Assembly: GCA_036523395.1 (NCBI GenBank)
Contig: DATDEH010000005.1
Coordinates: 1 to 64,000, forward strand
DNA from: Candidatus Limnocylindria bacterium
GTDB lineage: Bacteria; Chloroflexota; Limnocylindria; P2-11E
Reading direction: 5' to 3'
DNA length: 64,000 nucleotides
In this document: piece after piece, positions 36,302-44,820 of the stretch
Layout: every line of letters starts with the position of its first letter
Position numbering within the stretch: position 1 is the first letter of the stretch
Translations under genes and position numbers: made by a program
Notes under the pieces: model-generated
Seen by the model: only the letters and a program-made list of their open reading frames with translations
Databases searched by the model: none
What the model was told of the DNA's origin: nothing

Positions 36302-37071
36302 AGGACCTTCGCCTCTTCGTGCAGCAGGCGCGCGAGCTCCACAGCGAGCGCCTTCACGTCGCCGTCGGCCTTGAGGATCTTTCCGCCACCGCGCTGCTGC
36401 GGCGGCTCCATCGCCACGACCTCGGCCCGCGGCGCGCCCGGCGTCACGCCGAGCGCGGCGAGATCCTTCTCCGGGATCTCCTTCTTCTTCGCCTTCATGA
36501 TCCCGGGCAGGCTCGGGTAGCGCGGCTCCTTCGCGCTCTTATGCACCAGCCCCACGACCGGCAGCGGCGTGGTCCACACCTCGTGGCCGCCCTCGATCTC
36601 TCGCCATAGCTCGACGCCGTCGGCGCCCGCGGCGATCTTCGTGAGCATCCCGACGTGTGGCCAGCCGAGCGCCTCGGCGAGCGCGGGTCCGACGAGACCC
36701 TGGTCGTCGTCCGACGCCTGCTTCCCGCACAGGACCACGTCCGGCTTCGCGTCCTTCACGATAGCGGCGAGCGCCTTCGCGACATCGAGCCCGCCGACCT
36801 TGTCGTCCGCGGTCACCAGCGTGGCGTCGTCGCAGCCCATCGCGAGCGCCTGCCGCAGGGCATCGCGCGATCGCGCCGGGCCGACCGTGACGACGCTCAC
36901 CGTCGTCGAGGGATCACCGTCCTTGTGCTCGAGCGCCAGCTCGATCGCGTACTCGTCGTACGGCGAGATCGACCAGGTGATGCCCTCGGTCGCGACCGAC
37001 CTGCCATCGGCTGCGACCTTCACGCGCACGGTCGAGTCAGGCACCTGTTTCAGGCACACGAGGAACTTCAT
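36298..37071 (-). CDS. etfB: Electron transfer flavoprotein beta subunit
   Basis: Beta half of ETF, 257 residues. It has the opening MKFLVCLKQVPDS, the AMP-binding TEGITWSISPYDEYAIE and the VLCGKQASDDDQGLVGPALAEALG segment near residue 115, and ends in a Lys-rich ALKYPSLPGIMKAKK-like stretch (here EPRYPSLPGIMKAKKKEIP), the beta signature. It starts two bases after the stop of the 39-residue membrane peptide gene. Confidence 0.96.
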   Translation of the reverse strand: MKFLVCLKQVPDSTVRVKVAADGRSVATEGITWSISPYDEYAIELALEHKDGDPSTTVSVVTVGPARSRDALRQALAMGCDDATLVTADDKVGGLDVAKALAAIVKDAKPDVVLCGKQASDDDQGLVGPALAEALGWPHVGMLTKIAAGADGVELWREIEGGHEVWTTPLPVVGLVHKSAKEPRYPSLPGIMKAKKKEIPEKDLAALGVTPGAPRAEVVAMEPPQQRGGGKILKADGDVKALAVELARLLHEEAKVL

Positions 37072-37072
37072 C

Positions 37073-37192
37073 TCAGACGATCTCCTCGTCGTTCGCGTAG
37101 CGCAGGCCGACCCAGATCGCGAACACCGCGACCACGATCGCGAAGAGCGCCCCGACGATCCACGCGATCGTCCCGCCGTCAGTGAGGTCCAT
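37073..37192 (-). CDS. 39-residue single-pass membrane peptide in the ETF operon
   Basis: Tiny protein: an acidic N-terminal tail, one hydrophobic helix (TIAWIVGALFAIVVAVFAIWVG, taken as about residues 8-29), then LRYANDEEIV. The ATG shares one base with the stop of the FadF-like gene (TGATG) and its own stop is one base from the etfB start, so it is embedded and tightly coupled. Too short for most gene callers. It may be a membrane partner of the ETF:quinone oxidoreductase. Confidence 0.65.
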   Translation of the reverse strand: MDLTDGGTIAWIVGALFAIVVAVFAIWVGLRYANDEEIV

Positions 37193-39174
37193 CAGTTCGT
37201 CTCCAAGCGCGCGGCGACGAGCTCGAGCACATCGACCGGCTTGATGGACTCTTGCACGCCTTTGGCCCCGACGCCCTCCTCGAGCATGATCAGGCAGTAC
37301 GGGCAACCGCTCGCCACCTTGGTCGCGCCCGACTTCGTCGCGAGCAGCTGATCGACGCGGCGGTGATTCACGCGCTGTCCCATCTTCTCTTCCATCCACA
37401 TCCGGCCGCCCCCCGCGCCACAGCAGAACCCGCGCTCGCGGTTGTGTGGAGCGATCTCCGCTCGCGTGACGCCGGGCACCGCGTCGAGCACGTCGCGCGG
37501 CGCGTCGTAGATGCCGTTGTGCCGGCCGAGGTAGCACGGGTCGTGGTAGGCGACGACCTCGGAGACATGCGTGTCGGTCATCGTGATCTTCCTGTCGTCG
37601 AGCAGCTTCTTCACCAGCGGCAGCGCGTGCGTGACCTCGTAGTTACCCCCGAGCTGCGGGTACTCGTTCGCGATCGTGTTGAAGCAGTGCGGGCAGGACG
37701 TGATCACCTTCTTTACCGCGGCCGCGTTCAGCGTCTCGATGTTCTGCTGCGCCTGCAGCTGATAGAGGTACTCGTTACCCATGCGCCGGGCCGGGTCACC
37801 GTTGCACGTCTCGGCCGCGCCGAGGATCGCGAACGAGACGTTCGCGGACCTCAGGATCGTCGCGAGGGCGCGAGCGACGCGCTGGTTGCGACGGTCGTAC
37901 GACGCCGCGCACCCGACGAAGTACAGGTACTCGGCGTCGGGCTTCTCCGCGAAGGTCGGGATCCCAAGGTCCCGGGACCAGTCGCCGCGCGTCTCGCGCG
38001 GCTCGCCCCACGGGTTCCCGGCGCGCTCGATGTTCGTCATGGCGCGCTGCGCCTCGGCCGGAGCCGCGCCCTCCATGAGCGTGAGCGAGCGTCGCATGTC
38101 GACGATCTTGTCGATGTGCTCGATCGTCACCGGGCACGCTTCGACACACGCCGCGCAGGTGGTGCAGGCCCACAGCTCATCGGGCTTCGTCTCGACCCAG
38201 TGCGCGGGCGCCGTCGTCTCGGCCTTCGCGTCGGCGAGCAGCTTCGGTCCTTCGCGCAGCAGCTGGTCGCGGATGTCGAGGACGATCTTCTGCGGATCGA
38301 GCATCTTGCCGGTGGCGAGCGCCGGGCAGTTGTCGGAGCAGCGCCCGCATTCGGTGCAGGTGTACCCGTCGAGGAGCTGCTTCCACGAGAAGTCGCGGAT
38401 GTTCGCGGCGCCGAACGTCTCCTTGTTCTCGATGTCCTCGATGAGCTGGAGCGCGCCACGCGGCCGCGACGAGCGGAAGTACACGTTCGGCAGCGTGGTG
38501 ACGATGTGAAGGTGCTTCGTGCGCGGGAGGTAGACCGCGAAGGCGAGGATCGTCACGACGTGCGCCCACCACGCGCCCGCGAACACGGCCGAAGAGCTCT
38601 CGCGGGAGAAGAGATTCACGAGACCCGCAAGCGGCGGCGGCGTCACACCGGCCTCCAGCTGGCCGGCGGCGATGCCGGCGCTCTCGAAGACGAGCAGCGT
38701 GAGCATCAGGAAGGAGATGAGCCCGAGGATCACGTAGCCCTCGGGCGCGATGTGCATCCGCGGAGGCTTCACGAACGCGCGGCGCGCGACGGCGACGATG
38801 ACCGACGCGAGCACCGCGACGGCGAAGATGTCGAGCGTCCACGCGTAGAGGCCGGTGTCGGTGAGCGGCAGGTGCCGACCGAACACACCCGCGAGGAGCA
38901 GATCGGCGCTCCCGTAGGTGATGACGAGGAAGCCCCAGAAGATCAGCGCGTGTCCGATCCCCCGCACGTAGTACGGCCGCTTCAGGAGCTTGCGTTGCCC
39001 GAGGTAGATCACGATCTCGTCACGCAGCCGGCGCGCCGGGCTGTCGCTGCGGTCCTCGTTGCGCCCCAGACGCAGCAGCCGGTACAGGAGCGATGCGCGC
39101 CAGAAGAATCCGCCGAACCCGAGCACGATCAGCGCGAGCAGCACCAGCACGAGGCCCTGCGTCGGCGCGATCAC
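37192..39174 (-). CDS. FadF-like membrane Fe-S oxidoreductase (ETF:quinone route)
   Basis: Links reduced ETF to the quinone pool. The 660-residue protein has an N-terminal NarI-like membrane domain (five or six helices, residues 5-235), two 4Fe-4S motifs (CTECGRCSDNCP, CTTCAACVEACP) and two C-terminal CCG domains with cysteines in FVGCAAS, TSCPHCFN, DPCYLGRHN, and RGFCCGAGGG, as in heterodisulfide-reductase D and B. This architecture is typical of FadF-type proteins encoded with etfBA. It overlaps the 39-residue peptide gene and is 4 bases after a dehydrogenase gene. Confidence 0.92.
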   Translation of the reverse strand: MIAPTQGLVLVLLALIVLGFGGFFWRASLLYRLLRLGRNEDRSDSPARRLRDEIVIYLGQRKLLKRPYYVRGIGHALIFWGFLVITYGSADLLLAGVFGRHLPLTDTGLYAWTLDIFAVAVLASVIVAVARRAFVKPPRMHIAPEGYVILGLISFLMLTLLVFESAGIAAGQLEAGVTPPPLAGLVNLFSRESSSAVFAGAWWAHVVTILAFAVYLPRTKHLHIVTTLPNVYFRSSRPRGALQLIEDIENKETFGAANIRDFSWKQLLDGYTCTECGRCSDNCPALATGKMLDPQKIVLDIRDQLLREGPKLLADAKAETTAPAHWVETKPDELWACTTCAACVEACPVTIEHIDKIVDMRRSLTLMEGAAPAEAQRAMTNIERAGNPWGEPRETRGDWSRDLGIPTFAEKPDAEYLYFVGCAASYDRRNQRVARALATILRSANVSFAILGAAETCNGDPARRMGNEYLYQLQAQQNIETLNAAAVKKVITSCPHCFNTIANEYPQLGGNYEVTHALPLVKKLLDDRKITMTDTHVSEVVAYHDPCYLGRHNGIYDAPRDVLDAVPGVTRAEIAPHNRERGFCCGAGGGRMWMEEKMGQRVNHRRVDQLLATKSGATKVASGCPYCLIMLEEGVGAKGVQESIKPVDVLELVAARLETN

Positions 39175-39178
39175 GCGA

Positions 39179-40399
39179 TCACTCTTTCAAGATCTCCTGG
39201 GCGATGACGAGATTCATGATCTCGCTCGTCCCCTCGTAGATCTCGGTGATCTTCGCGTCGCGGTAGTGGCGCTCGGCCGGGAAGTCGGTGAGGTAGCCGT
39301 AGCCGCCGAAGATCTGCACGCATTCGCGCGCCGCGCGCACCGCGACGTCGCTCGCGAACAGCTTCGCCTGGGCGGCCGCGAGGATGTGATCCTCGCCGCG
39401 GTCCTTGAGCGTCGCGGCGCGCCACACGAGGAGACGGGCCGCGTCGATCTCGGTCGCCATGTCCGCGAGCTTCCACTGGATCGCCTGGAACTCGACGATC
39501 TTCTTGCCGAATGCCTCGCGCTCCTTCGCGTACGCGAGCGAGTCCTCGAGGCACGCGCGCGCGATGCCGACCGCCTGCGCCGCGATGCTGATGCGGCCTC
39601 CGTCGAGCGTCGAGAGCGCGATCTTGAAGCCCTCACCCACCCCGCCGAGGAGATTCGCCGCCGGCACGCGGCAGTCTTGGAACACGAGCTGCGCGGTGTC
39701 CGACCCGCGGATGCCGAGCTTGTGCTCGATCTTGCCGACACTGAAGCCCGGCGTGTCCTTCTCGACGATGAACGCCGCGATGCCGCGATGTCGGGCCTTC
39801 GCAGCCTCGCTGCCGGCCGACTTGGACGCATCGCCGACCTGCGTCTGCGCGAAGACCAGCGTGATGTCGGCGCTCGCGCCGTTCGTGATGAAGTTCTTCG
39901 TTCCGTTCAGCACCCATGCATCGCCGTCGCGGCGGGCGGACGTTCGCATCGCCGCGGCGTCGCTGCCCGACGCCGGCTCCGACAAAGCGAAGCACCCGAG
40001 CTTCGCGCCACTTGCGAGCGGCCGCAGGAAGCGGTCCTTCTGGGCGTCGCTGCCGTGATGCAGGAGCGGGTCGACCACGAGCGACACGTGCGACGACATG
40101 ACGACGCCCGTCGATGCGCAGGCGCGGTTGATCTCCTCGGTCACGAGGGCGTAGCTCAGCGCATCGAGACCGGCGCCACCGTACGCCTCTGGGACGTAGA
40201 TCCCGAGGAAGCCCAGCGATGCCATCTCGGCGAGCAGCTCCGGTGGGATCTTGCCCTTCTCGTCGATCTCGCGAGCGCGCGGGAGCACCTTCTCGCGCGC
40301 GAAGTCGCGCGCCGTCCGCTGGACGAGCTCCTGCTCTTCTGTGAGCGAGAGGTCGAAGCCGGTCACCGTCTCAGTGGTCGTGGCCATGTCCGTGTCCAT
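39179..40399 (-). CDS. Acyl-CoA dehydrogenase (third of three)
   Basis: A 406-residue dehydrogenase, longer than the other two by about 20 residues mainly from an insert after ADITLVFAQ (the stretch TQVGDASKSAGSEAAKARH). Motifs: CFALSEPASGSDAAAM, WVLNGTKNFITNGASAD, the GGYGYLTDFPAERHYRDAKI segment and IYEGTSEIMNLVIA with the catalytic Glu. A GAGGAG lies just before the ATG at 40399; an ATG four codons later is the alternative. It overlaps the VOC gene's end by 29 bases. ACDs of this type act on short or branched chains; the substrate is open. Confidence 0.94.
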   Translation of the reverse strand: MDTDMATTTETVTGFDLSLTEEQELVQRTARDFAREKVLPRAREIDEKGKIPPELLAEMASLGFLGIYVPEAYGGAGLDALSYALVTEEINRACASTGVVMSSHVSLVVDPLLHHGSDAQKDRFLRPLASGAKLGCFALSEPASGSDAAAMRTSARRDGDAWVLNGTKNFITNGASADITLVFAQTQVGDASKSAGSEAAKARHRGIAAFIVEKDTPGFSVGKIEHKLGIRGSDTAQLVFQDCRVPAANLLGGVGEGFKIALSTLDGGRISIAAQAVGIARACLEDSLAYAKEREAFGKKIVEFQAIQWKLADMATEIDAARLLVWRAATLKDRGEDHILAAAQAKLFASDVAVRAARECVQIFGGYGYLTDFPAERHYRDAKITEIYEGTSEIMNLVIAQEILKE

Positions 40400-40754
40400 G
40401 CTCCTCGTTCGCGTGGAAGCCGACGTACCGACCGTCGGGGTCGCGAGCGTAGAAGTAGTCGCCCTGGAACGCGCCGACCGCGCAGCCGGCCTCCTTCGCG
40501 CGTGCGTACGCGCTCGCGACGTCGTCGATGCCGAACCAGACGACGAAGCCGCGCTGCGCGCGCACCTCGGCCTCGGTCTGCCGATCGTCGGGGTCGTGGA
40601 TCACGACCTGCGCGTTCTCGGTCTCGAGCCAGGTCGCGCCGCCCTGTAGCTCCGCCTTGAGCCCGGCGATCTCGGTGTAGAAGCGCACGACCTCCTCGCG
40701 CCGCGACGTGAAGGCCATGACCGGACCGACGCTGGGCACGTGGTCGTCGCTCAC
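40371..40754 (-). CDS. VOC-family (glyoxalase-like) protein with His-rich tail
   Basis: A 127-residue vicinal-oxygen-chelate fold protein, starting with VGPVMAFTSRREEVVRFYTE, with FVVWFGIDDVASAYARAKEAG at the second module and FYARDPDGRYVGFHANEE closing it. The last ten residues are alternating His and Gly with an Asp (HGHGHGHDH), a likely metal-binding tail. The enzymatic role (lyase, isomerase or dioxygenase) is unknown. Sits between thiolase and the third dehydrogenase with 4- and 29-base overlaps. Confidence 0.8.
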   Translation of the reverse strand: MSDDHVPSVGPVMAFTSRREEVVRFYTEIAGLKAELQGGATWLETENAQVVIHDPDDRQTEAEVRAQRGFVVWFGIDDVASAYARAKEAGCAVGAFQGDYFYARDPDGRYVGFHANEEHGHGHGHDH

Positions 40755-41926
40755 GCCGCCTCCACCGCGAGCGCGACCGCCTCGCCGCCGCCGAGGCAGA
40801 GCGACACGATGCCGCGCCGCTTGCCCCGCGCGCGAAGGGCGTAAAGGAGCGTGACGAGAAGACGCGCGCCGGACGCACCGATCGGATGCCCGAGCGCGAC
40901 GGCGCCGCCGTTCACGTTGAACTTGTCATCGGGGATCCCGAGCTCGCGGCGCACGCCCTCGATGCCGCTGAACGCCTCGTTCACCTCGAACAGGTCGACC
41001 CCATCGACGGTCCAGCCCGCTCGCTCGAGCACGCGCGCGATCGCGCCGCTCGGCGCGAGGAGGAAGAGGTCGGGCTCGCGCGCGTACTGCGCCTGCGCGA
41101 TGATGCGTGCGATCGGTGCGGCGTGCAGCTCGCGGGCGCGATCAGCGGAAGCGACGACCAGCGCGGCCGCGCCGTCGTTCAGCTTCGAGGCGTTGCCCGC
41201 GGTAACGGTCCCGCCTGGCTTGAAGGCTGGCGCGAGCTTCGCGAGTGCTTCGAGGCTCGTCTCGCGCGGCGACTCGTCCTTCGCGATCGTCGTGACCGCA
41301 CCCTTTCTTCCCGGAACATCGACGGTGACGATCTCCGCGTCGAACGCGCCCTCCTTCTGCGCCCGGAGCGCCTTCTCGTAGCTGTGCAGCGCGAAGCGGT
41401 CCTGATCCTCGCGCGTGAGCGCGCAGCACTCCGCGGCCTTCTCGCCGCCGAGGCCCATGTGCCCGCCGCCGTACGCATCCACGAGACCGTCCACCAGATT
41501 CGCGTCTTCGATGTGGTGATCGCCGAGCGACAGTCCGGTGCGCAGACCGCGAGCGAGGTATGGCGCGTTCGACATCGACTCCATCCCGCCGGCGACGATG
41601 CAGCGCGCTTCACCGGCGAGGATCTGCGATGAGGCGAGCATCACGCTCTTCAGGCCCGAGCCGCAGACCTTGTTGACCGTCGTGCATGGAACGCTCTGCG
41701 GCAAGCCCGCTCCAAGCGCGGCCTGTCGCGCCGGCGCTTGACCGACGCCGGCCTGGACGACGTTGCCCATGTAGACCTCGTCGATCTTGTCGTCGGCCAT
41801 CCCGGAGCGTTCGATCGCGGCGCGGATCGCGATCGCGCCGAGCTTTGGCGCCGCGAGGGGCGCGAGACCGCCGAGGAACGCGCCGATCGGAGTGCGCGCC
41901 GCCCCGACGATGACGACCTCGCTCAT
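40751..41926 (-). CDS. Acetyl-CoA C-acyltransferase (thiolase)
   Basis: Claisen condensation/thiolysis enzyme of 391 residues. The nucleophile Cys is in TVNKVCGSGLKSVMLA (about residue 88); NEAFSGI, the GGAVALGHPIGASGARLL His region and VSLCLGGGEAVAL with the second Cys complete the active site. The VNEAFS in place of the usual NEAFA is a mild variant. Thiolases of this branch serve acetoacetyl-CoA or the end of beta-oxidation. It is the first metabolic gene after merR, overlapping it by 4 bases. Confidence 0.95.
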   Translation of the reverse strand: MSEVVIVGAARTPIGAFLGGLAPLAAPKLGAIAIRAAIERSGMADDKIDEVYMGNVVQAGVGQAPARQAALGAGLPQSVPCTTVNKVCGSGLKSVMLASSQILAGEARCIVAGGMESMSNAPYLARGLRTGLSLGDHHIEDANLVDGLVDAYGGGHMGLGGEKAAECCALTREDQDRFALHSYEKALRAQKEGAFDAEIVTVDVPGRKGAVTTIAKDESPRETSLEALAKLAPAFKPGGTVTAGNASKLNDGAAALVVASADRARELHAAPIARIIAQAQYAREPDLFLLAPSGAIARVLERAGWTVDGVDLFEVNEAFSGIEGVRRELGIPDDKFNVNGGAVALGHPIGASGARLLVTLLYALRARGKRRGIVSLCLGGGEAVALAVEAA

Positions 41927-42318
41927 TTGTCCTCCTCGAGCAGCCGCTGCGTCACGTGCTCCCGGTACGAGCGGATCTCGTCGCGTAGCGCGGCGAGCTC
42001 GCTCATGCGGTCACTCAGTGTGGCGAGGTGCGCGTCGAGCAGCTCGACCAAGCGAGGCAGGACGTTGCGGTTCGATCGGTGCCGCTGGAACATCCGCTCG
42101 AGCTCGAGCATCTCCTGAAGCGTGAGCCCGAGCATCTTCAGCTTGCCGATGTACTTGAGACGGCGCACGTCGTCGTCGGTGTAGACGCGCACGCCGCCGT
42201 CGAGGCGCTTCACGGATTCGAGAAGGCCGAGCTCCTCGTAGTAGCGGATGGTCCGCTCGGTCAGTCCGACCTTCGCGGCAAGCTCCCCGATGCGGTATTG
42301 GCCGACCGTCGTCGCCAC
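41923..42318 (-). CDS. MerR-family regulator of the acyl-CoA operon
   Basis: DNA-binding regulator of 131 residues. The winged helix-turn-helix is at the start (YRIGELAAKVGLTERTIRYYEELGLL), followed by RVYTDDDVRRLKYIGKLKMLG and a long dimerising coiled helix. There are no cysteine clusters, so it is not a metal sensor; the layout suits LiuR-type regulators of branched-chain and fatty-acid degradation. It heads the run of thiolase, dehydrogenases and ETF. A palindrome 22 bases before its start is a candidate operator. Confidence 0.9.
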   Translation of the reverse strand: MATTVGQYRIGELAAKVGLTERTIRYYEELGLLESVKRLDGGVRVYTDDDVRRLKYIGKLKMLGLTLQEMLELERMFQRHRSNRNVLPRLVELLDAHLATLSDRMSELAALRDEIRSYREHVTQRLLEEDK

Positions 42319-42339
42319 GCGCTCTCCCCGAAAGCACTT

Positions 42340-42361
42340 TGCCAGTTCACGTCAACTGGCA
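42340..42361. promoter_or_regulatory. Palindromic operator candidate upstream of merR
   Basis: Perfect inverted repeat TGCCAGTT-cacgtc-AACTGGCA (8-base arms, 6-base spacer) lying 22 bases before the merR start and 28 bases past the stop of the carbamoylase-like gene. It contains TTGACGTGAACT on the minus strand, similar in kind to the ACGT-centred boxes of LiuR-type regulators. A TATGCT just upstream (42372-42367, minus strand) could be a -10. Confidence 0.55.
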
Positions 42362-42388
42362 GCCAGAGCATACCTCCGGTGGTCGCAG

Positions 42389-43606
42389 TCAGCCGGCGAT
42401 GCGGCGGAGCGCGAACGCGAGCGCGTCCGATGCGAGTGCCGCGTCGACGGTCGCGGCCGACTCCCGCGGTGTGTGGCTGCCCCCGGTCGAGCGGATGAAC
42501 AGCATCCCGGTCGGGACACCGGCGAGCGCTGGGTTCTGCGCGTCGTGCCCCGCACCGCTCGACAGGAGAGGCGCCTCGACGCCAACGCTCGACGCCGCCC
42601 TCGCGAACATGTCGCGCATCGTGAGGTCCAGCGGCGTCGGCGGCACGGCATTGAACACGTCGATCGAGGTCTCGAGTCCGCGCGCCTCCGAGACGCGTCT
42701 CACCGCCTCGCGGAGATCCGCCATCACGGCGTCGATGCGCATCTGATCCGGTGCCCGCACGTCGATCGAGAAGATGCACTCGCCCGGCACGACATTCTTC
42801 GCGCCCGGACGCACGGCGATCTCGCCCACCGTGCCGACGGTGTTCTCGCGCGAGCGCGCCGCGGTCTCCAGCGCGAGAGCCATCTCCGCAGCGCCGAGGA
42901 GCGCATCGGACCGCGCGGTCATGACGGTCGCACCGGCGTGATCGGCACGCCCCTTCACGGTCACGCGCCCGTGCACGATCCCGACGATGTCGCTCACGAC
43001 GCCAAGCGGACGATTCGCTTCCGCAAGACGCGGCCCCTGCTCGATGTGGAGCTCGAGGTAGGCCGCGATCTCCCGCGGATCCCGCGCGGCGAGCGCGGGG
43101 TCGCCCTGCTCGCCCAAGGCGCGCAGCGCGTCGACGACCCTGATCCCGTTCCGATCGGTCCGCTCGGCCGCACGTGCGGGGAGGCGGCCGAACGCGGCCG
43201 CCGATCCGAAGAGGCCGATCCCGAAACGCGCGCCCTCTTCGTCCGCCCAGGCCACGACCTCGATGGGGCGTTGGAAGCGAGTGCCAACGTCCAGGAGCGA
43301 CTCGACCGCCTCGATCGCGCAGATCACGCCGAGCGCGCCGTCGAAGCGGCCGCCCTCCGGCACGGAGTCAAGGTGCGAGCCGACGAGCAGCACGGGATCG
43401 TTGTCGCGCTCGCCGGGGAATCGCGCGAACAGATTCGCCGCCGCATCGCGGCGGAGCACCGCGCCGCGCGCTGCGCACCACGACCCAACGAGATCGCGCG
43501 CGGCCTGCTCCTCGGCGCTGAGCCCGAGACGCGTGACCGCGCCGTCGCGCGCGCCGATCGCGGACAGCTCGTCGATGTGCTTCTGTAGCCGGAAGAAGTC
43601 GCTCAT
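42389..43606 (-). CDS. Zn-dependent amidohydrolase (N-carbamoyl-L-amino-acid hydrolase/allantoate amidohydrolase family)
   Basis: M20-type hydrolase of 405 residues. Metal ligands are seen in VLLVGSHLDSVPEGGRFDGALG (His, Asp), WADEEGARF (Glu pair) and ELHIEQGPRLAE (His), with the final His in STGGSHTPRES. The HIEQGP motif marks the hydantoinase/carbamoylase branch, which cleaves N-carbamoyl amino acids, ureidoglycolate-type compounds or allantoate. The exact substrate is not resolved. It overlaps the HD gene by 4 bases and ends just before the merR operator region. Confidence 0.88.
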   Translation of the reverse strand: MSDFFRLQKHIDELSAIGARDGAVTRLGLSAEEQAARDLVGSWCAARGAVLRRDAAANLFARFPGERDNDPVLLVGSHLDSVPEGGRFDGALGVICAIEAVESLLDVGTRFQRPIEVVAWADEEGARFGIGLFGSAAAFGRLPARAAERTDRNGIRVVDALRALGEQGDPALAARDPREIAAYLELHIEQGPRLAEANRPLGVVSDIVGIVHGRVTVKGRADHAGATVMTARSDALLGAAEMALALETAARSRENTVGTVGEIAVRPGAKNVVPGECIFSIDVRAPDQMRIDAVMADLREAVRRVSEARGLETSIDVFNAVPPTPLDLTMRDMFARAASSVGVEAPLLSSGAGHDAQNPALAGVPTGMLFIRSTGGSHTPRESAATVDAALASDALAFALRRIAG

Positions 43607-44136
43607 GTGATGAGATGCGCCTCCAGCTCTCCCGGCGCAAACGGTAGACCGCCGAACACTTCGCGCTCGAGCGCCTTCGCGGCCGGGATGGCGCGTTCGA
43701 TGTCGGCGGCGAAACGTGGGTGGCGATGCGCGGTGTCCCGTGCGCGCGCGTCGATCGTTTCCACCCTCATCCCTCCGCGGCGGTCCGCGACGTAGACGAT
43801 CTTGTCCGCGAGTGTGGCGGGCGCCGTCGCGGGATCGAGCACCGTGTAGATCGCGTGCCGGCGAGCCGGCTCGACCGAGCCCGCCAGCCCTTCGGCGGCG
43901 AGGATCAGCGCCGACAGCTCGTTGTGCTCCCGCCTGTCGTCAGCGACGAGCGGGCTGCGCCCGATGTCGTGGAGATACCCGGCCAGCGCGATGTCGCGAG
44001 CCTGCGTCTTCACGTCCGCGCGGGCCGAAACGATCGTCTCCGCGATCCGTCCGACGAGCAGGCTGTGCGTACGCAGCCAGGCCGGATACGCGTATCGGTC
44101 GAAAAACTGCTCGGCTTCTGTGGATATCTTAGTCAA
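43603..44136 (-). CDS. HD-domain phosphohydrolase-like protein
   Basis: A 177-residue HD protein. The metal motif is H-x(n)-HD-x(n)-D: RTHSLLVGRIAETI (His), GYLHDIGRSP (HD) and LADKIVYVADRRG (Asp). This set is typical of small HD hydrolases acting on nucleotides or of YqeK-like enzymes. A TTG at 44136 is the only reasonable start; it sits inside an inverted repeat (GTCAA...TTGAC) shared with the -35 box of the divergent sigma gene. Substrate unknown. Confidence 0.8.
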   Translation of the reverse strand: MTKISTEAEQFFDRYAYPAWLRTHSLLVGRIAETIVSARADVKTQARDIALAGYLHDIGRSPLVADDRREHNELSALILAAEGLAGSVEPARRHAIYTVLDPATAPATLADKIVYVADRRGGMRVETIDARARDTAHRHPRFAADIERAIPAAKALEREVFGGLPFAPGELEAHLIT

Positions 44137-44143
44137 CTCGCTA

Positions 44144-44172
44144 TTGACACCCCGTCGTCGGATGAATACGGT
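44144..44172 (+). promoter_or_regulatory. Sigma-70-like promoter of the sigma-factor gene
   Basis: TTGACA (44144-44149), 17 bases, TACGGT (44167-44172), which is a near-consensus housekeeping promoter. A GTCAA-7-TTGAC inverted repeat (44132-44148) overlaps the -35 box and the start of the divergent HD gene, so a bound regulator could control both. Confidence 0.6.
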
Positions 44173-44195
44173 GCCGCCGGGGAGCGTGACTCGGG

Positions 44196-44798
44196 TTGGA
44201 CGGACCGGCGAGCGGCGAGCGCATCATCGCGCACCTTGCCTTCGCGCGAGCGGTGGCCGCGCGGTCACTCGATCCGCGCTGTCGCGGGGCGGACCGAGAG
44301 GATCTGATCGCGTGGGGCGTCGTCGGTCTGGTGCAGGCGGCGCAGCGCTACCGGGGTGACCTCGGTGCGTCGTTCGGCGCGTACGCCGCCCGCCGGGTGC
44401 GCGGCCAGGTGCTCGACGCGCTGCGCGAGCGCGACCCGCTCACGCGCTCCGCCCGCAGGGCATACCGCGAGGCGCAGCGCATCTCGGAGGATCTCCCGCC
44501 GCCGTACGTCGAGATCTCGCTCGACCGGCTTGCGGAGCTTGGGGACGCCGGGATCCCAACGCCCGAAGCGGCCGCCGCCGCGACGCGCCGCGACGCGCGC
44601 TGGGACGGCGTCGCGCGCGAGCTCCGCAGACTCACGAAGCTGGAGCGTCGCGTGATCGTGCTCTCCTACGGGCGCGGCCTGACGCTGCGCGAGATCGGCG
44701 TGACAGTGGGGCTCTCGGAGTCGGGCGTGTGTCGCGTCCGCGCGCGAGCGCTGCGACGGCTGCGGTCCGCGCTTGGGGAGGACCAGGAGGCCGCCTAG
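44196..44798 (+). CDS. Sigma-28-like (FliA/WhiG-type) sigma factor
   Basis: A 200-residue alternative sigma factor. Region 2 is at residues 30-75 (DREDLIAWGVVGLVQAAQRY, then FGAYAARRVRGQVLDALRER) and region 4 at residues 140-190 (LRRLTKLERRVIVLSYGRG, then LREIGVTVGLSESGVCRVRA). The linker with a region-3-like part is short. Both halves resemble FliA/WhiG sigma factors more than ECF ones. It starts at a TTG downstream of a promoter. No flagellar or anti-sigma gene is near. The next gene starts 22 bases later. Confidence 0.85.
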   Translation: MDGPASGERIIAHLAFARAVAARSLDPRCRGADREDLIAWGVVGLVQAAQRYRGDLGASFGAYAARRVRGQVLDALRERDPLTRSARRAYREAQRISEDLPPPYVEISLDRLAELGDAGIPTPEAAAAATRRDARWDGVARELRRLTKLERRVIVLSYGRGLTLREIGVTVGLSESGVCRVRARALRRLRSALGEDQEAA

Positions 44799-44820
44799 CG
44801 CGACGGCTAGAGTCGCGAAC

